64,000 nucleotides of DNA, from assembly GCA_006937955.1 (NCBI GenBank), contig SSNP01000014.1:2025191-2089190 (forward strand), given 5' to 3'. Positions 38,509 to 49,977 of this stretch are shown here, piece after piece (within the stretch, counting starts at the first letter, position 1; each line of letters opens with the position of its first letter). Origin of the DNA: Pachypanchax playfairii. Taxonomy: Eukaryota; Chordata; Actinopteri; Cyprinodontiformes; Aplocheilidae. Position numbers and translations under genes: made by a program. The notes under the pieces were generated by a model. The model was not told where the DNA came from and did no database searches. It worked only from the letters and a program-made list of their open reading frames with translations.

Positions 38509-41500
38509 ATGGGAACATTGCAGTCCTCACTGGGTCAACCTGAATATATTGATCTGTCGGAAAAAACCGGCTGTAAGTAATTGTTGTTGTTTGTGTTGCG
38601 TTTGTAGAAATAAAGGAAGTGAGATGTTCGAGCGCTTCCTGCAATGGAGATACAGTTTACTTTCAAGCCGTGTTTATTTAGCATTATCTGTATAAGGAAA
38701 TATAATCGAGTTGACTTTCTCATCTAAAATGATCACTGCGTGTTTAAGGTAATAAACAAACGTAATGTGTAAATCATGTTTGACGCAGCTGCTATAAATA
38801 ATTTAAAGTCAAAGTTAGCGGAAGTGTAACTTTACCCATAGATACTAGAGGGGAAAGCCACTCATAATACAAGTTTATTTCTACAGTACTTTATTATTTA
38901 TTATGAGCTTAAATTTTAATTCAAACTACCTGTAGCTTCTTATCACCGTGGAGACCAACCCTTAAAGCTTTGCATAAAATATAAATAAACAAATTTAAAG
39001 CTGCCATTTATCATCAGAGAGCTGGGAATTACCAGCTTTGACTTTAATGCAACATAAATGGAATGTGTTGACTTATTTTGACAGCACAGTTGGTTCTTTT
39101 GAGTAACTTCCATCCTGTTTTCAGTTTCTTTTGAGCAGATTGGAGTCCTGCATAAAAGATTCAAACAGCTGAGCCACAATGAGGAGATTTTACGGTGAGC
39201 TGAACCTTTGTAGATTTTAGTTTCCTGCAGGTATTCAGTTTTTGTTTTTTTAGACTAATGCATTGCAACAACTAATCAGCTTGACAATTGAGCAGTTTTG
39301 TTGCTGAACTGGAAACCTGCTGGACTAGCATCACGTCAGCTCATATAACATTGTGTCTCATGTAACACTTTTTTTCTACTATTTAAAATCCCTTTCACCC
39401 CCTTTAGGAGGCATCACTTCAATGAAATCCCAGATCTAGCCTGCAATCCCATCCGTGCACAGATAATTGAGGCATTCTTTGATAAAAGGTATGGCAACAA
39501 ATCCTGTTTTTTTAATTTACAGTCGACCCAAATAACAAATACGAGCCAGATCAAGATGCACAGATTCTCAAATATGCAGATTTATGGAATATTGTTGCAC
39601 AATTTCGATGAAGGTGCATTTACAGGAAGTGAGGAAATGCAGGAACCAGAGGTGCAAACAAAGCAATATACTTTGACTGAAACATTTTCAGAAAATGGAG
39701 AATCAGGTCAATAATCTGTCGTTTCTGAAGGGTTTTCTCTTTCTGAATGAGAAATCGATGACGTAGGAGAAGAGACAGTGTGTCAGGGGAAACACGTTGA
39801 TGAGGCAGTGTTGCTACAACCGCTAGCTAAACAGCATTTCACCATTTTTGTCAATGAAAACATGAACTCAGTGTAAGATGTAAACATAGAGTCACGTTCT
39901 TCTGTTTCATCAATTCAGGTTTCAAAATTTAAACTCACCCGCAGCTCATGAAACATTCATACTTATCGTATAAATATCAAACAAACAAGGTTATAAGGCT
40001 TCTAAATGTCTTGAGATCTGAGCGTGTCAGACACTTTAAATCTTAAGATGTCAGATGTTAATGTCGCTTATAAATGTTCTGGTTTTTCTGCAAGTTTTTG
40101 CAATTACCGAGGGCATCCATGATCTTTAGGCTGTTGTAAGCAATTTGACACATATTCTATGGAAATGTTGACGTTGGCTAAAAAAGAAAAAAATTCCAAA
40201 ACGGACTCATATTTCAGCTGCATCAGCATTACATGCAAAGTAAAATGCTACACTGTTTTGGCAAAGTTCATCAAAATAAACTATCAAGCCACACGTCATT
40301 TCAAGCAAAAGTTCAGATCTTTGGAAATTGAGTTCTTTGGAAAGCTTATGAAACGTTAATATATTTCCACTCTGTGGGTACTTCTTTGAATCACCTAATT
40401 TTAGAGAAATACAAGTTATTTCTGACCGAACTGATGAGTTAAGGGGTGAGATTAAAGGGGATTTTTGCAGTTCTAAAACACTCTCAGCTACAGTATATAA
40501 TTTATCAGATATTTTAAACATTTCATTAAGGTTAAAGTATGTCAAAATACAAAAACCTTAAAGCAGGCAGGGACTCGAGAACACAAAGATAATACTAAAA
40601 TAAATTATTAATAAACAAAAACAGATTATTTATGGAAGAGTTTAAACATGAGACACAGAAAAAAAACTCAGGCCTGATAGTAACCAGGAGGATCTGATGT
40701 TGTGAAGGGAAATATGGATCAGATGGAATCTGGAATCAGGCAGTGCATCGAGAGACCCGAGGAGTGGACAAGCGCAGAAACCCAAAACCAAACTGAAAAA
40801 CCCCAAACCAACATCTTTTGTCAGCATTTCCAAATTCAACTTTTGCTTTTTTTCGTTGAATGAATTTCAGGAAAAGGAACTTTTTTGTTTGAGGCCTGTT
40901 GGAACTTTTAGCAGGAAATTCATTGGTGCTCTGGCAACACAAACACCTCAATAAATAACAGGATTTCAGATTTTTTACCAAGATGCCCAGCTACCGCTAA
41001 TAATTATATTATATGATGCAAAACAAGTTTCAATCTTTATTTATTCATCCACACAACACTCACAAGCATCTGATTGATGGTTGGAAGTTCACTTTGCTCA
41101 TGTTAGAACAGTTTGTTTTGGTTATAAACGGGATTTAATGGTGCATCGCTGAACAGTTTTGATGCAACATATACATTCTTGCTTATTTTAGCAAAACAAT
41201 TCTAGAAATTTGTGTGAATAAAAAACTTCCTCATGAAGTGGCAAATATTCTGCTCTTAAAACAGAAATGTGATTTTTTTTTTATTCCCATTGAAGCAGCA
41301 CAATGTTAAACATGTCCAGGTTTTATTGGTATCAAATGTAACAATAGTATGTTATTTTCAGAATAAAATGTTGTTAATGAAAAAGGACAAAATGTCTAGA
41401 TTAGATCTTGATCCTGATTTTAAATCATAAAAATTATTATTATTTTCACATTTTAACATCTTTATTGGAATCTGTCTTGTGTGTTATGAGTGTTTGATCA

Positions 41501-42446
41501 ATTTTCTGTATGTTTCCATAGAAACTTTTCCAAAAACGACGAGGGCAAAGTTGATGAAATCGGGTTTGAAGAGTTCCTGGTGGTCATGTCTCATTTCAGG
41601 CCTCCGTCAGAGCGCATGACAGAGGAAAAGCGCGAGAACATCAGGAGGGAGAAACTGAGATGTACGTCCTAAAATCAATCACACAAACACCTGCTTCATG
41701 TTGTGGCTGTACAGACTCGGAAATCTGTGTTTTGTTTTTCTCTCCAGTTTTATTCAACATGCACGACACGGACAATGATGGAACAATAACCCTTGATGAA
41801 TACAGACATGTAAGAAAAAAAAAACAATAAAATGACACAGGAAAAAGACAACATGTCTCGTTTATAATTAGTTCCAAAAATTGTTGAATTTTTCCAGGTG
41901 GTGGAGGAGCTGCTGTCTCGTAGCGGCACTCTGGGGAAGGAAACAGCCAAAAGCATCGCTGATGCAGCCATGTTGGAAGTGGCCAGTATTTCAGTGGGTC
42001 ACATGGTATGTAAACTGTTCAGGTTGCAGATTTAGTTGTTTTATACTTAATTTGAAACTTTTTCTTTTTTTTAAACAAACAGGAACCTGATGAATTTTAT
42101 GAGGGAATCACATTTGAGCATTTTCTTAAGGTTGGTACAAGTATTATATTACTATATACTGCCAAAACTTTTTAGGTAGCTAGCAAATAAACAGTACTGT
42201 GCAAAAGTCTCGAGTCATTCCTATATTTATCAAAAGCGCTTCAGACTCTTTGAATGAATTAATATTTACAGAAATGTGAAACTCATACACAGAATTAAAC
42301 TTCTAGCTGTATTTAGCTAAATGAATCTAAAAAAAGTCTTAAAATAATGTCAAACTGTCTTTTTACAGCTGCTGGAGGGCTTTGAGATTGAATCCAAAAT
42401 GAGCATTCGCTTTTTGAACATGGATACAACAACCTTTTGTAAGTGA
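38509..42446 (+). CDS. tesc: Tescalcin (calcineurin B homologous protein 3), 8 coding exons
   Basis: Tescalcin is an N-myristoylated EF-hand protein that binds Na+/H+ exchangers and calcineurin-type targets at membranes. Coding exons read as 38509-38572, 39125-39194, 39408-39488, 41522-41661, 41748-41809, 41898-42005, 42083-42130 and 42369-42446 (TGA 42444-42446). All introns are GT/AG, phases match throughout, and the sum is 651 nt or 216 residues, against 214 in mammals. The start MGTLQSS keeps Gly2 for myristoylation. The sequence follows the family: TGFSFEQIGVLHKRFKQL, FNEIPDL, the 'EPDEFYEGITFEHFLK' block and the C-terminal 'RFLNMDTTTFCK'. One canonical calcium loop is visible, D125-T-D-N-D-G-T-I-T-L-D-E136; the other EF-hands look degenerate, as in this family. 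Intron 3 (about 2 kb) carries no recognisable element. Which teleost paralogue (a or b) this is cannot be decided here. Confidence 0.95.
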
Positions 42447-42848
42447 GGTTAAATATGCAATTAATCTGAGAATGCTATATCTGTACTGCAGTTCTTGTTT
42501 AGTTCCTGTAGCTTGATTGCACTGACTTTAAGCCTTATTGCACAAACCTCGACTACTATGCAAAGACTTTTTGCTTTCAAATAGAAGTAGTTTAATTTTA
42601 TTGCAAGCAATAATGTTTTATCACTGTCAGAATGGCTTCACGAAGCAATAATAATAATATTTTAATAACTATACATGTAAATACGTATATGCCTGAGAAC
42701 ACTTAAGAATGCTAATTTCTTTAATCTCCTTGAGATTTAAATATATAACTTGTAGATGTTTACATTACTATTTATACTATGTATGACATTTTTTGGGGGG
42801 TTATGATGGGAAATGATATTTACTACATACTCTACACTCTGTTTGCAC

Positions 42849-42854
42849 AATAAA
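42849..42854 (+). terminator. Poly(A) signal of tesc
   Basis: A canonical AATAAA lies about 400 bases past the tesc stop codon, the first on the plus strand after an AT-rich 3' UTR. It probably sets the transcript end near 42.87 kb. Assignment is by position only. Confidence 0.6.
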
Positions 42855-42875
42855 AACGCATGAAACAAACTTGAA

Positions 42876-44550
42876 TTCAGTTGATTTCTTTCTGAAATTA
42901 TATATTAGAATTATACATGATCGTCAGACTTTATTGTGTAAATGTTTACCAGTAAATTCATCGTTCGCTTGAAGAGGAATGACTCATTAAAACAGTTTTC
43001 CGTCAGACTCAGAGAAAAAAACTAAAGATGCATCAAACTTTAGATTTTACAGATAAAATCTAAGTGTTATCAAGCAAATGCAGCAGTTTAAACATCATGT
43101 TTTGAAACATTTTCATGTGTTAAAAAAAGGAAAGCAATGGAAAACAAAATGATAGTTACAAAAAGGGAAGTTAGCGGTTGAACCATGTCAATGCAGAGTA
43201 ATAACCACAGTGACGAGGGGGTTTATCATCTCCTTTTTACTTCCACATCTGCTTTTGTAGCCCCATTGTCACAACCATAAATAGTAAATTATTATTTAGA
43301 AAATGAGAAATACACAGTAAAAATTTTATTTAACGTTTTAATGGAGTTTATCAACTTACTTTCATTTGATTATTTAATGAATTATACTGCCCTCTGCAGG
43401 TGAGAAGAGCAGAAACGAATTTGAACTTCAACCTGATTATGATGAATCTAATTATAGGACTCTATGAAACAGGGAATTTATACATTTATATTTCATTAAT
43501 TTTCATCAGATAATCCCTTTAATCTGAGACATTATACAACATAATAATGTGTCACAATATTTTCTTAATTGGAGCTTGATGTTCTGCATCAAAGTTTGTT
43601 TTTATTTCCTTTCTTTGGAATAATGCTGCAGATAGACCTCACAGAAATCCTCAGCAGGTTATCAAGTAGTTTTAATATGTTAAATCTCCCTAAAATGATC
43701 CACCTGCATGAATTTATTAGTAAAATGTGACTTTAGAAGAGTCATGAGTCACTTTTAGCTGTAAGATTTCACTTTCCTGTCTAAATAAAGAGTAAAAATA
43801 GTTCTTCTTCTCTTGTTTTAACATGTTGATAGATGATTTTGATGCTTCAGCAGCTACAAAAAGTCCTTTTTTAACATATCTTTTTCTTTTTTTACTGACT
43901 TTCCTGAAGTGCAATTAAAAGTCTGATCAGCTCTGAATAAAGTCTGAATAAGAATAAAAAAACACCCAGACTGAGAGATGAACGTTGTCCTAAGGTGCCC
44001 TCGGTGTTTGTGCTTTAAATAAGATTGAGTTATAAACAGGGAACTTGATTCATGACCCAGAGTGAATCCCCCATCTACTTCTATTTTCCCGAAAGCTTGT
44101 GACCTGAGGAAAGTTTGGCTAAAATTGCTTCATTTCAGCAGAGATCTTTCTCGTGCACATGCTTTCCAGCTGACAGGTTTATTTATTTGTGTCGTTTTAA
44201 TGATCTGTTAAAAGAGGATTTCAAGTGTTCTTTCCATTTTTCGATAACACACTTGCACGTCCGTCTATATAAAGATACGAGCCATACCCCTTCTCACACT
44301 TACAGTTATCTGACTCCTACACACACACACACCTTGTGACTGACCAGACGGCCCGCCAGTTTCACGAAATCTTTCCTATCTGATGCAGCTTCATGTCCAA
44401 CCCGTGCGTCACTCAGATTATCACACAGTCAGCGTCTCAGCAGCTTCCTGATTTTCTTTTAACTCCACTTGATGAAAAGATTCAATAAAAAAAAAAACAA
44501 ACATGATAACACTTATTAACAAAAACAGAATTAAAGTTGCAGAAACTTGT
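42876..44550. other. Intergenic, between convergent tesc and the M17-like gene
   Basis: The two genes converge here. AT-rich, no exon or repeat border recognised; a short (AC)n run lies near 44320-44333. Confidence 0.45.
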
Positions 44551-44551
44551 T

Positions 44552-44557
44552 TTTATT
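44552..44557 (-). terminator. Candidate poly(A) signal of the M17-like gene
   Basis: AATAAA on the minus strand, about 315 bases past the stop codon and beyond the AU-rich cluster. Its position fits a short cytokine 3' UTR. Confidence 0.45.
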
Positions 44558-44712
44558 TCTACAGAGCCCAAAGAATAAGTGAACACGTGTAGCATATCTC
44601 CTGTCTTTATCCAATAAGTAAAGTTTACATTTCTGTCAACAGCCAAAAATATTACAAAACATGACACGCAACCTAATTACACATACTGTAACTCTCTCCT
44701 GCCAGAAATATT

Positions 44713-44751
44713 CAAGAAAATAAATATTAAATATTAAACATAAATAAGCTC
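44713..44751 (-). promoter_or_regulatory. AU-rich element cluster in the cytokine 3' UTR
   Basis: On the minus strand, 120-160 bases past the m17 stop, several ATTTA/TATTTAT motifs occur within 40 bases. Clusters of this kind destabilise cytokine mRNAs through TTP/AUF1-type proteins. The region is AT-rich in general, so chance occurrence is possible. Confidence 0.4.
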
Positions 44752-44870
44752 CATTGCAGTGATGCACCAGCCACATTTGTCTTTTTTTTTTTTTTTGTCT
44801 TTTTAAAGTCTTTTATCAACAGTTTGAGTAAAGTGCTGCAGGAAACTGACTGTTTAAAGCCAGTGTCAGG

Positions 44871-45969
44871 TCATCTGAAGATCCGATTTCTCATTCGACA
44901 GGTTTTGATCCTTAGAATCTTTTCTTTCGAGATGTTTGACAAGAGCTTCTTGTAGGTGGTCAGGATCACACAGCCGTAGACCTTCTGCTGGAAGACGTTC
45001 TGAGGTGGAGGTAGTGTTGTCGGACCACCCGCTGGTTCTGGTAGTGGCAGGTTCGGGTAGAGGCTGTAATAGAAGTTCTTTACAAGCTGAGATAGTGTGT
45101 TGCTATTATCTCTAACTCTGGTGAACTGATATAAAAGTGGATTATCTGGAGGCTGTAAGTCCATTTGCTGCTCGTGCACCCGCTTCAGATGGAGGAGGAA
45201 GACTTGGAGTTGGGTGTAGATGCTTGTTATCCTCTCTGAGGGCTCCAGCCCAGAGATGTTGGGGTCAGGGATGCCGTTCACCTGAGTTTTACAGAAACTT
45301 TTCAGGAAACCGTTTCCCTGAGAAGCCCTCTGCAAAATAAAAGCCCAACTCAGTTAGAATCATGAGATTTCACTTTGTTTTCAGGTCCCAGAAGATGTGC
45401 AGTTTTAGGAATCTACTCACATAGGATTTGATTAGATCTGCTGTTTCTTTCTGGACGAGTTTAGTGAGGGTCAAAGTTTGTTGCAAAATTTTCCCACAAG
45501 GTTGGTTTCTGCTCGCATCCACAGTTTTTGTTGGACCAACAGCCAGAAGCAGCAGGAAATAGAGTAATGCTGAATTAAAAAAAAGAAATGGTCAGTTATG
45601 GTAATCTTACCTCACATCAGTGAGAACTTCATTATGAAAATCAAAAGTGCTGAACAAGAGGGGCGAAAGCAACATCCTTCCTCATAGGCAGAAAAAGAAA
45701 ATGATGGAGTTTAATAAACTACTGTAGTTATATTCCATTTGTTTCAGCACAATAAAACTCACAAATATTAAATAAAAAAACAAAGATTTTGTTTGATTGA
45801 TGCAGGAAACTTTAGTTTGTTTCACAGCAACGTCTGTAACTAAAAGTAAAATACACAAAAAATATATAAAATCATTTAAAATGTAGTTTTTTTTGTGTGT
45901 GTGAAGAAACTTACCAGTTGCTGTTTCCAGAAACTGTTGAAAATACATTTTCTTTACATGACCATTCAT
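44871..45969 (-). CDS. m17: M17-like LIF/CNTF-family helical cytokine, 3 coding exons
   Basis: A secreted four-helix cytokine of the LIF/OSM/CNTF class, expected to signal through gp130-type receptors. Coding exons on the minus strand are 45969-45915, 45569-45421 and 45329-44871 (TGA at 44873-44871), with GT/AG introns and matching phases, giving 220 residues. Two in-frame Mets compete: one at 45969 (MNGHVKK) and one at 45948 (MYFQQFLE). The second puts the hydrophobic run ALLYFLLLLAVG closer to the N terminus, like a normal signal peptide, and gives 213 residues. An open frame also extends upstream of 45969. Diagnostic fish-M17 blocks are IPDPNISGLEPSERI, FLLHLKRVHEQQ, FYYSLYPNLP and PEPAGGPTTLPPPQNVFQQK. 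The extreme C terminus (KILRIKTCRMRNRIFR) is basic and adds a Cys. The family assignment is from recall of fish M17; orthology to mammalian LIF rather than CTF1/CLCF1 is inference. Confidence 0.85.
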
Positions 45970-48900
45970 TCTCCTCTGCGTCTCACAGTCAAATCGCGTT
46001 GACTCGTCATGATCACGCTCCTTTAACACAGAAACCACACACAGGAAATGACGTGCTCTTTTTGTGAGGCAACCAAATTTCCCAGAATTTCTTCCTCTCT
46101 TGATGTAAATTTTAGTTTTTTACCTTAAAGTGGGCAGTGCCCCTGCGCGCCTGCTCTCTGGACAGACATGTAGGGGCATGATCCCTCAGGACAAATGACT
46201 GCGCAAACATTGAAATGCTAATCTTACTTTTTGATTGCATGGAAAATATTAACATTATTGTTAAATTTAAATCACTTGAGAGGAAATTAGAATCAAACAC
46301 CCACAAGAATAACTTCAGGACTGCAGTCAGCCTACCTTTTGACAGAGATGAGCTCATCTATGTTTCCTCAAACAAATACATTTCTCACCTTTTTTTTTTT
46401 TTTGCTCAACAGAGGGCGTTCTGATGAGGTTTTGCAGTAAAATGAGAAGTGAGGATATATAAAAATAAACTTTATTCTGCACAAATTTGTCTTTTAATGT
46501 TTTTTTTGTCATTAACTTGAATGCGGTATTTTCTTTGAGAGTCCACAGGGTCAAAGGTCACTTGATTTGTTGAAATTGCTGCATTTCTGGATGTTTTCCT
46601 CTATAAATATTCCACAACTATGTTTCTTCTCTTGAGATGAATAAATATTTGATCGGAAGTTGAATTTTTTTTTTCTCAGACCACGTGTTTTATTTTTATG
46701 CAATATTTTCATGTGGACGTTTACACAGGAAGCTAGTAAAGTCGCAGGAAATGCATTTCACAATCAGAGACTTTTAGAAATACGTAAAAGAGCACATCTG
46801 CATGGCTGATGTTTGTGTCATCGCGTATCAAGCTGCAGCTTCAGACAGGGAGAGGTCAGGTTATCAGGGGATAAGTCACCATGACACACTGCAGCTCTGA
46901 GTCCTCCAGTTATTTGCTGATGTTGTTTGGGTGTGCATGGAAATAACACAAACTTGGATTTTTTTGTGATGTCTGATATCAGTGACTAACAAACTTTTAT
47001 GGAAAAATGAACACGTCTGCTTAAACACACCCAAATCTGGTCTTGAAATGAAGAATTTGGCATTTCAGAGTTTAACGTCAACTTTTTTATGGATTGTTGT
47101 AATTGTTTTGCAGATTTCTTTTTTGTTGCTCAGTTTTGTCACATGCATGACATCTAAAGTCAGAATTCAGACTCTTTTGCTTTGAGTTTTTACTGAAAGT
47201 GAAACGGTTTGTTGTGATCTGACGTGACCTCTCGCTCTTTTGCATCCTGGTTTCAAAACAGTCAACACTGCGTTGTTGTTAAACCGCTCACTACCCAAGA
47301 AAAGTGGGGGAACTCGATACACCACAACCTGCCATCGGCTCAGCTTCAGGTAAAGGCTAACCACTTTTCTACCAACCTGTAGGGGCTTTCCATTTGCCCC
47401 AGGGGATTGAAGTGAGGGTGCAGATGTTGCTGTGGAGGTTGAGAGTTCAAGAAAACTACAATGGAATTCCTACCAACAAATGCAACACAGACATGCCGAA
47501 AATGAAAAATTAACACTTTTAATCGAAAAACTGCCATAAAAATGTTGAAAAACTGGAAATTCTGCAGCAGAACTTGTTTCTCACCTTCTGTTCTTGTTTC
47601 AGATTACTGGTTTATATCTTGCATTTGTCCAGCATTTCTGTTTGTGACTTATAGAAAACAGCAAACGATAGAATATAGGTCATGTTAGCTGTTTCCCACC
47701 AAAGAAAAGAAAAGCTGCGAACTTCTGCTCTACATATAAAAACCGTTTCAAAGAACTTCAACCACATAAATGTCTATGAATTGCAGGATGTTGAGAGAGA
47801 CTCCTTTCTTTTTCAACAAAATTTATTTTATTTTGTCTTCGAACTGCACAGGAAATGGTGAATAAAATTCTTTAGGAAAGTCCCCTTTTATTCTAAGTAA
47901 ATACATCTTTCTAGTAACGTAAGTTTTTCACAAATTGTAAGGTTCATAATTTATCTGAAGCTCTCAGGCAAACAAGCACCCAATCAGCACTTTTTAAAAA
48001 TGCAATCTTTTTATCCACACAGTTTGGGGAATGTGTGACCAGACAAAAGGGCCTTACTGCATATGAGTTTTCATCAAATTCAAGGAAGTTCATGAAAAAT
48101 GGAAAGTTTAACTTCAATACGGTCAGACAGGATTTAAGTTTGCCATCCGAAACGAAATGTTATTAAATTCCTCCTTTTTTTTAAAACACTGTGTTAATTT
48201 AGGGGACATCAGCACCTGTGAGGAATTAAACCCAACATTAATACAATCGGCTGTGAAGAAAAAGAAAAATACAACAAGACGAGAAGAGAGACGCCTGTCT
48301 GGATTGCCTTCAAGACAACGATTCGAAAACCATCCCCATAATAAAATACTGTTTACCTAATTTTTAGAGACATTTTTCGAGCCCAGGATGCTCCAAATTT
48401 GTCGCAAGTCTTGGTAGTGTTTTGACTCAGAGGAGGGGTTGCTCAATTGTTCTCTAAGACAAAAAACTACAAGGCTAAAAGGCGTTTTTTTTTAAATTAA
48501 GCACCAAAAAATTTTCTTTCCACTCACTGGGAATGGAATCATTGTGCAACCTGTTCAATGACCATAATGAACACGGTGAAAAAATATGTAAATCTTATTG
48601 TCAGACAAATTACTCAAATGCAATCCAGACGCACATGTTGTTTGTTTGCTTTGCAGAGCCTCTGATGTGGAAAAGATCATCATACTGATATTGTAAGAAG
48701 TGTGTGTGTGTGTGTGTGGTTTCATTCACCAGCATTTCTACAATCTGAAAGTCTAGTGATTTGACTTAGCAACATGTCAAACTATTGTATATCCATTTCC
48801 TCAACTTTATAAAAAAAAAAAAAAGCAAAATCTTTATCATTAAGCTCTGTTATCAGTAATAGACCTGTGTCTCTGTATATTCTAGCTATGTTCTCATGTA

Positions 48901-49684
48901 CAAATATTCATATCAAAAATTATACAGCACAATTCTCACCATTTTTCCTTTACAAGATTAGTGAACATTAAAATGTTTCACAAGTTTAGACGAACAAAAT
49001 GGTGCCGGCTTGAATCAGTAAAATATAGATATAACAAACGTGTAACTCAAATCTGCTTCAGGCACAACTTAAATAAAGGCATTTGTGGAAGAAAAAAAAA
49101 AAAATTAAATTATTTTATCAAATATGGCGCTTATGTCCAGTATCTGTAGGCTTGAAAGAAAACTGGAAAAAAAAAGACCACTTATTTACAAACAGCTAAA
49201 ATCTCTGACAGATTCATGCTTCACTTCACAACCTGAATTTGTCCTTAAAGTGCATGCAATAATAAGCAGTTTTTACCAAGTGGGATCTTGACTTGTGAGA
49301 GGATTAAACAGGTTGATCGAGCTAATGCCAATTGAATCTACGCGTCAAAATGAACGAAAAGACGGGATCTTTTGCCTAGAAAAAGTGAGAGACCACAGTA
49401 TACTGTATGCATGAGCACAACATGGAAGTTTAAACCAATAAAAATAACATTTTTAAAGTGAATAAGCCCCAGTGATCCCCAACCCAAACAGTTATTTTCA
49501 CATTCAGAGATTAAAATAAATACAATAAAATCCTTTCAAATAAAAAAGACAAAGCAGCTTAACACCACGGGGGAGTCCGCAGTTCACATTCCACAATTTC
49601 CCTCCACGTAACACACATCTGAAGCATCATATGAACATGATGGGTTAAACATATCAAAGTGCCCATTTAACTAAAATTTCCTGA
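45970..49684. other. Upstream of the M17-like gene and downstream of taok3
   Basis: 45970-46200 probably holds the cytokine promoter and 5' UTR. 47.8-49.7 kb may be part of a long taok3 3' UTR if the distal poly(A) motifs are used. A (TG)n run lies at about 48700-48718. No other gene seen. Confidence 0.4.
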
Positions 49685-49690
49685 TTTATT
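49685..49690 (-). terminator. Candidate poly(A) signal of taok3
   Basis: AATAAA on the minus strand about 290 bases past the taok3 stop. Further AATAAA/AATAAAATAAA motifs occur at 47822-47833, so a longer 3' UTR of about 2.1 kb is also possible. Confidence 0.35.
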
Positions 49691-49977
49691 CATCATACCA
49701 AAAAAGAGGAAATGGAGGGAAAAGAGTCTGTTGTTAAAACTTGGTCATTTAATGATTCTTCTGTTTTTTTTTTTGTTTTTTTTTCCCATGAAGTTTCATA
49801 ACAGAAGCTTTCATTGCACTTGAACGCCTCGTTTTCAAGATACCTATAAGAGAGAAGAAATGGTAGCGGAGAAAGTTATCCAGTTTCTTCACCGAGGATG
49901 TGACAAACGAATGATCAAGTGGACGTGAGAAGGGCACGGATATGTTTGTCCTTTTTTTTAAAAAGATAGATCCATTT

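Noticed and set aside
42185..42330. CAGTACTGTGCAAAAGTCT in tesc intron 7 as a Tc1-type terminus
   Set aside because: Similar to a known terminal motif, but no partner inverted repeat or target duplication could be found.
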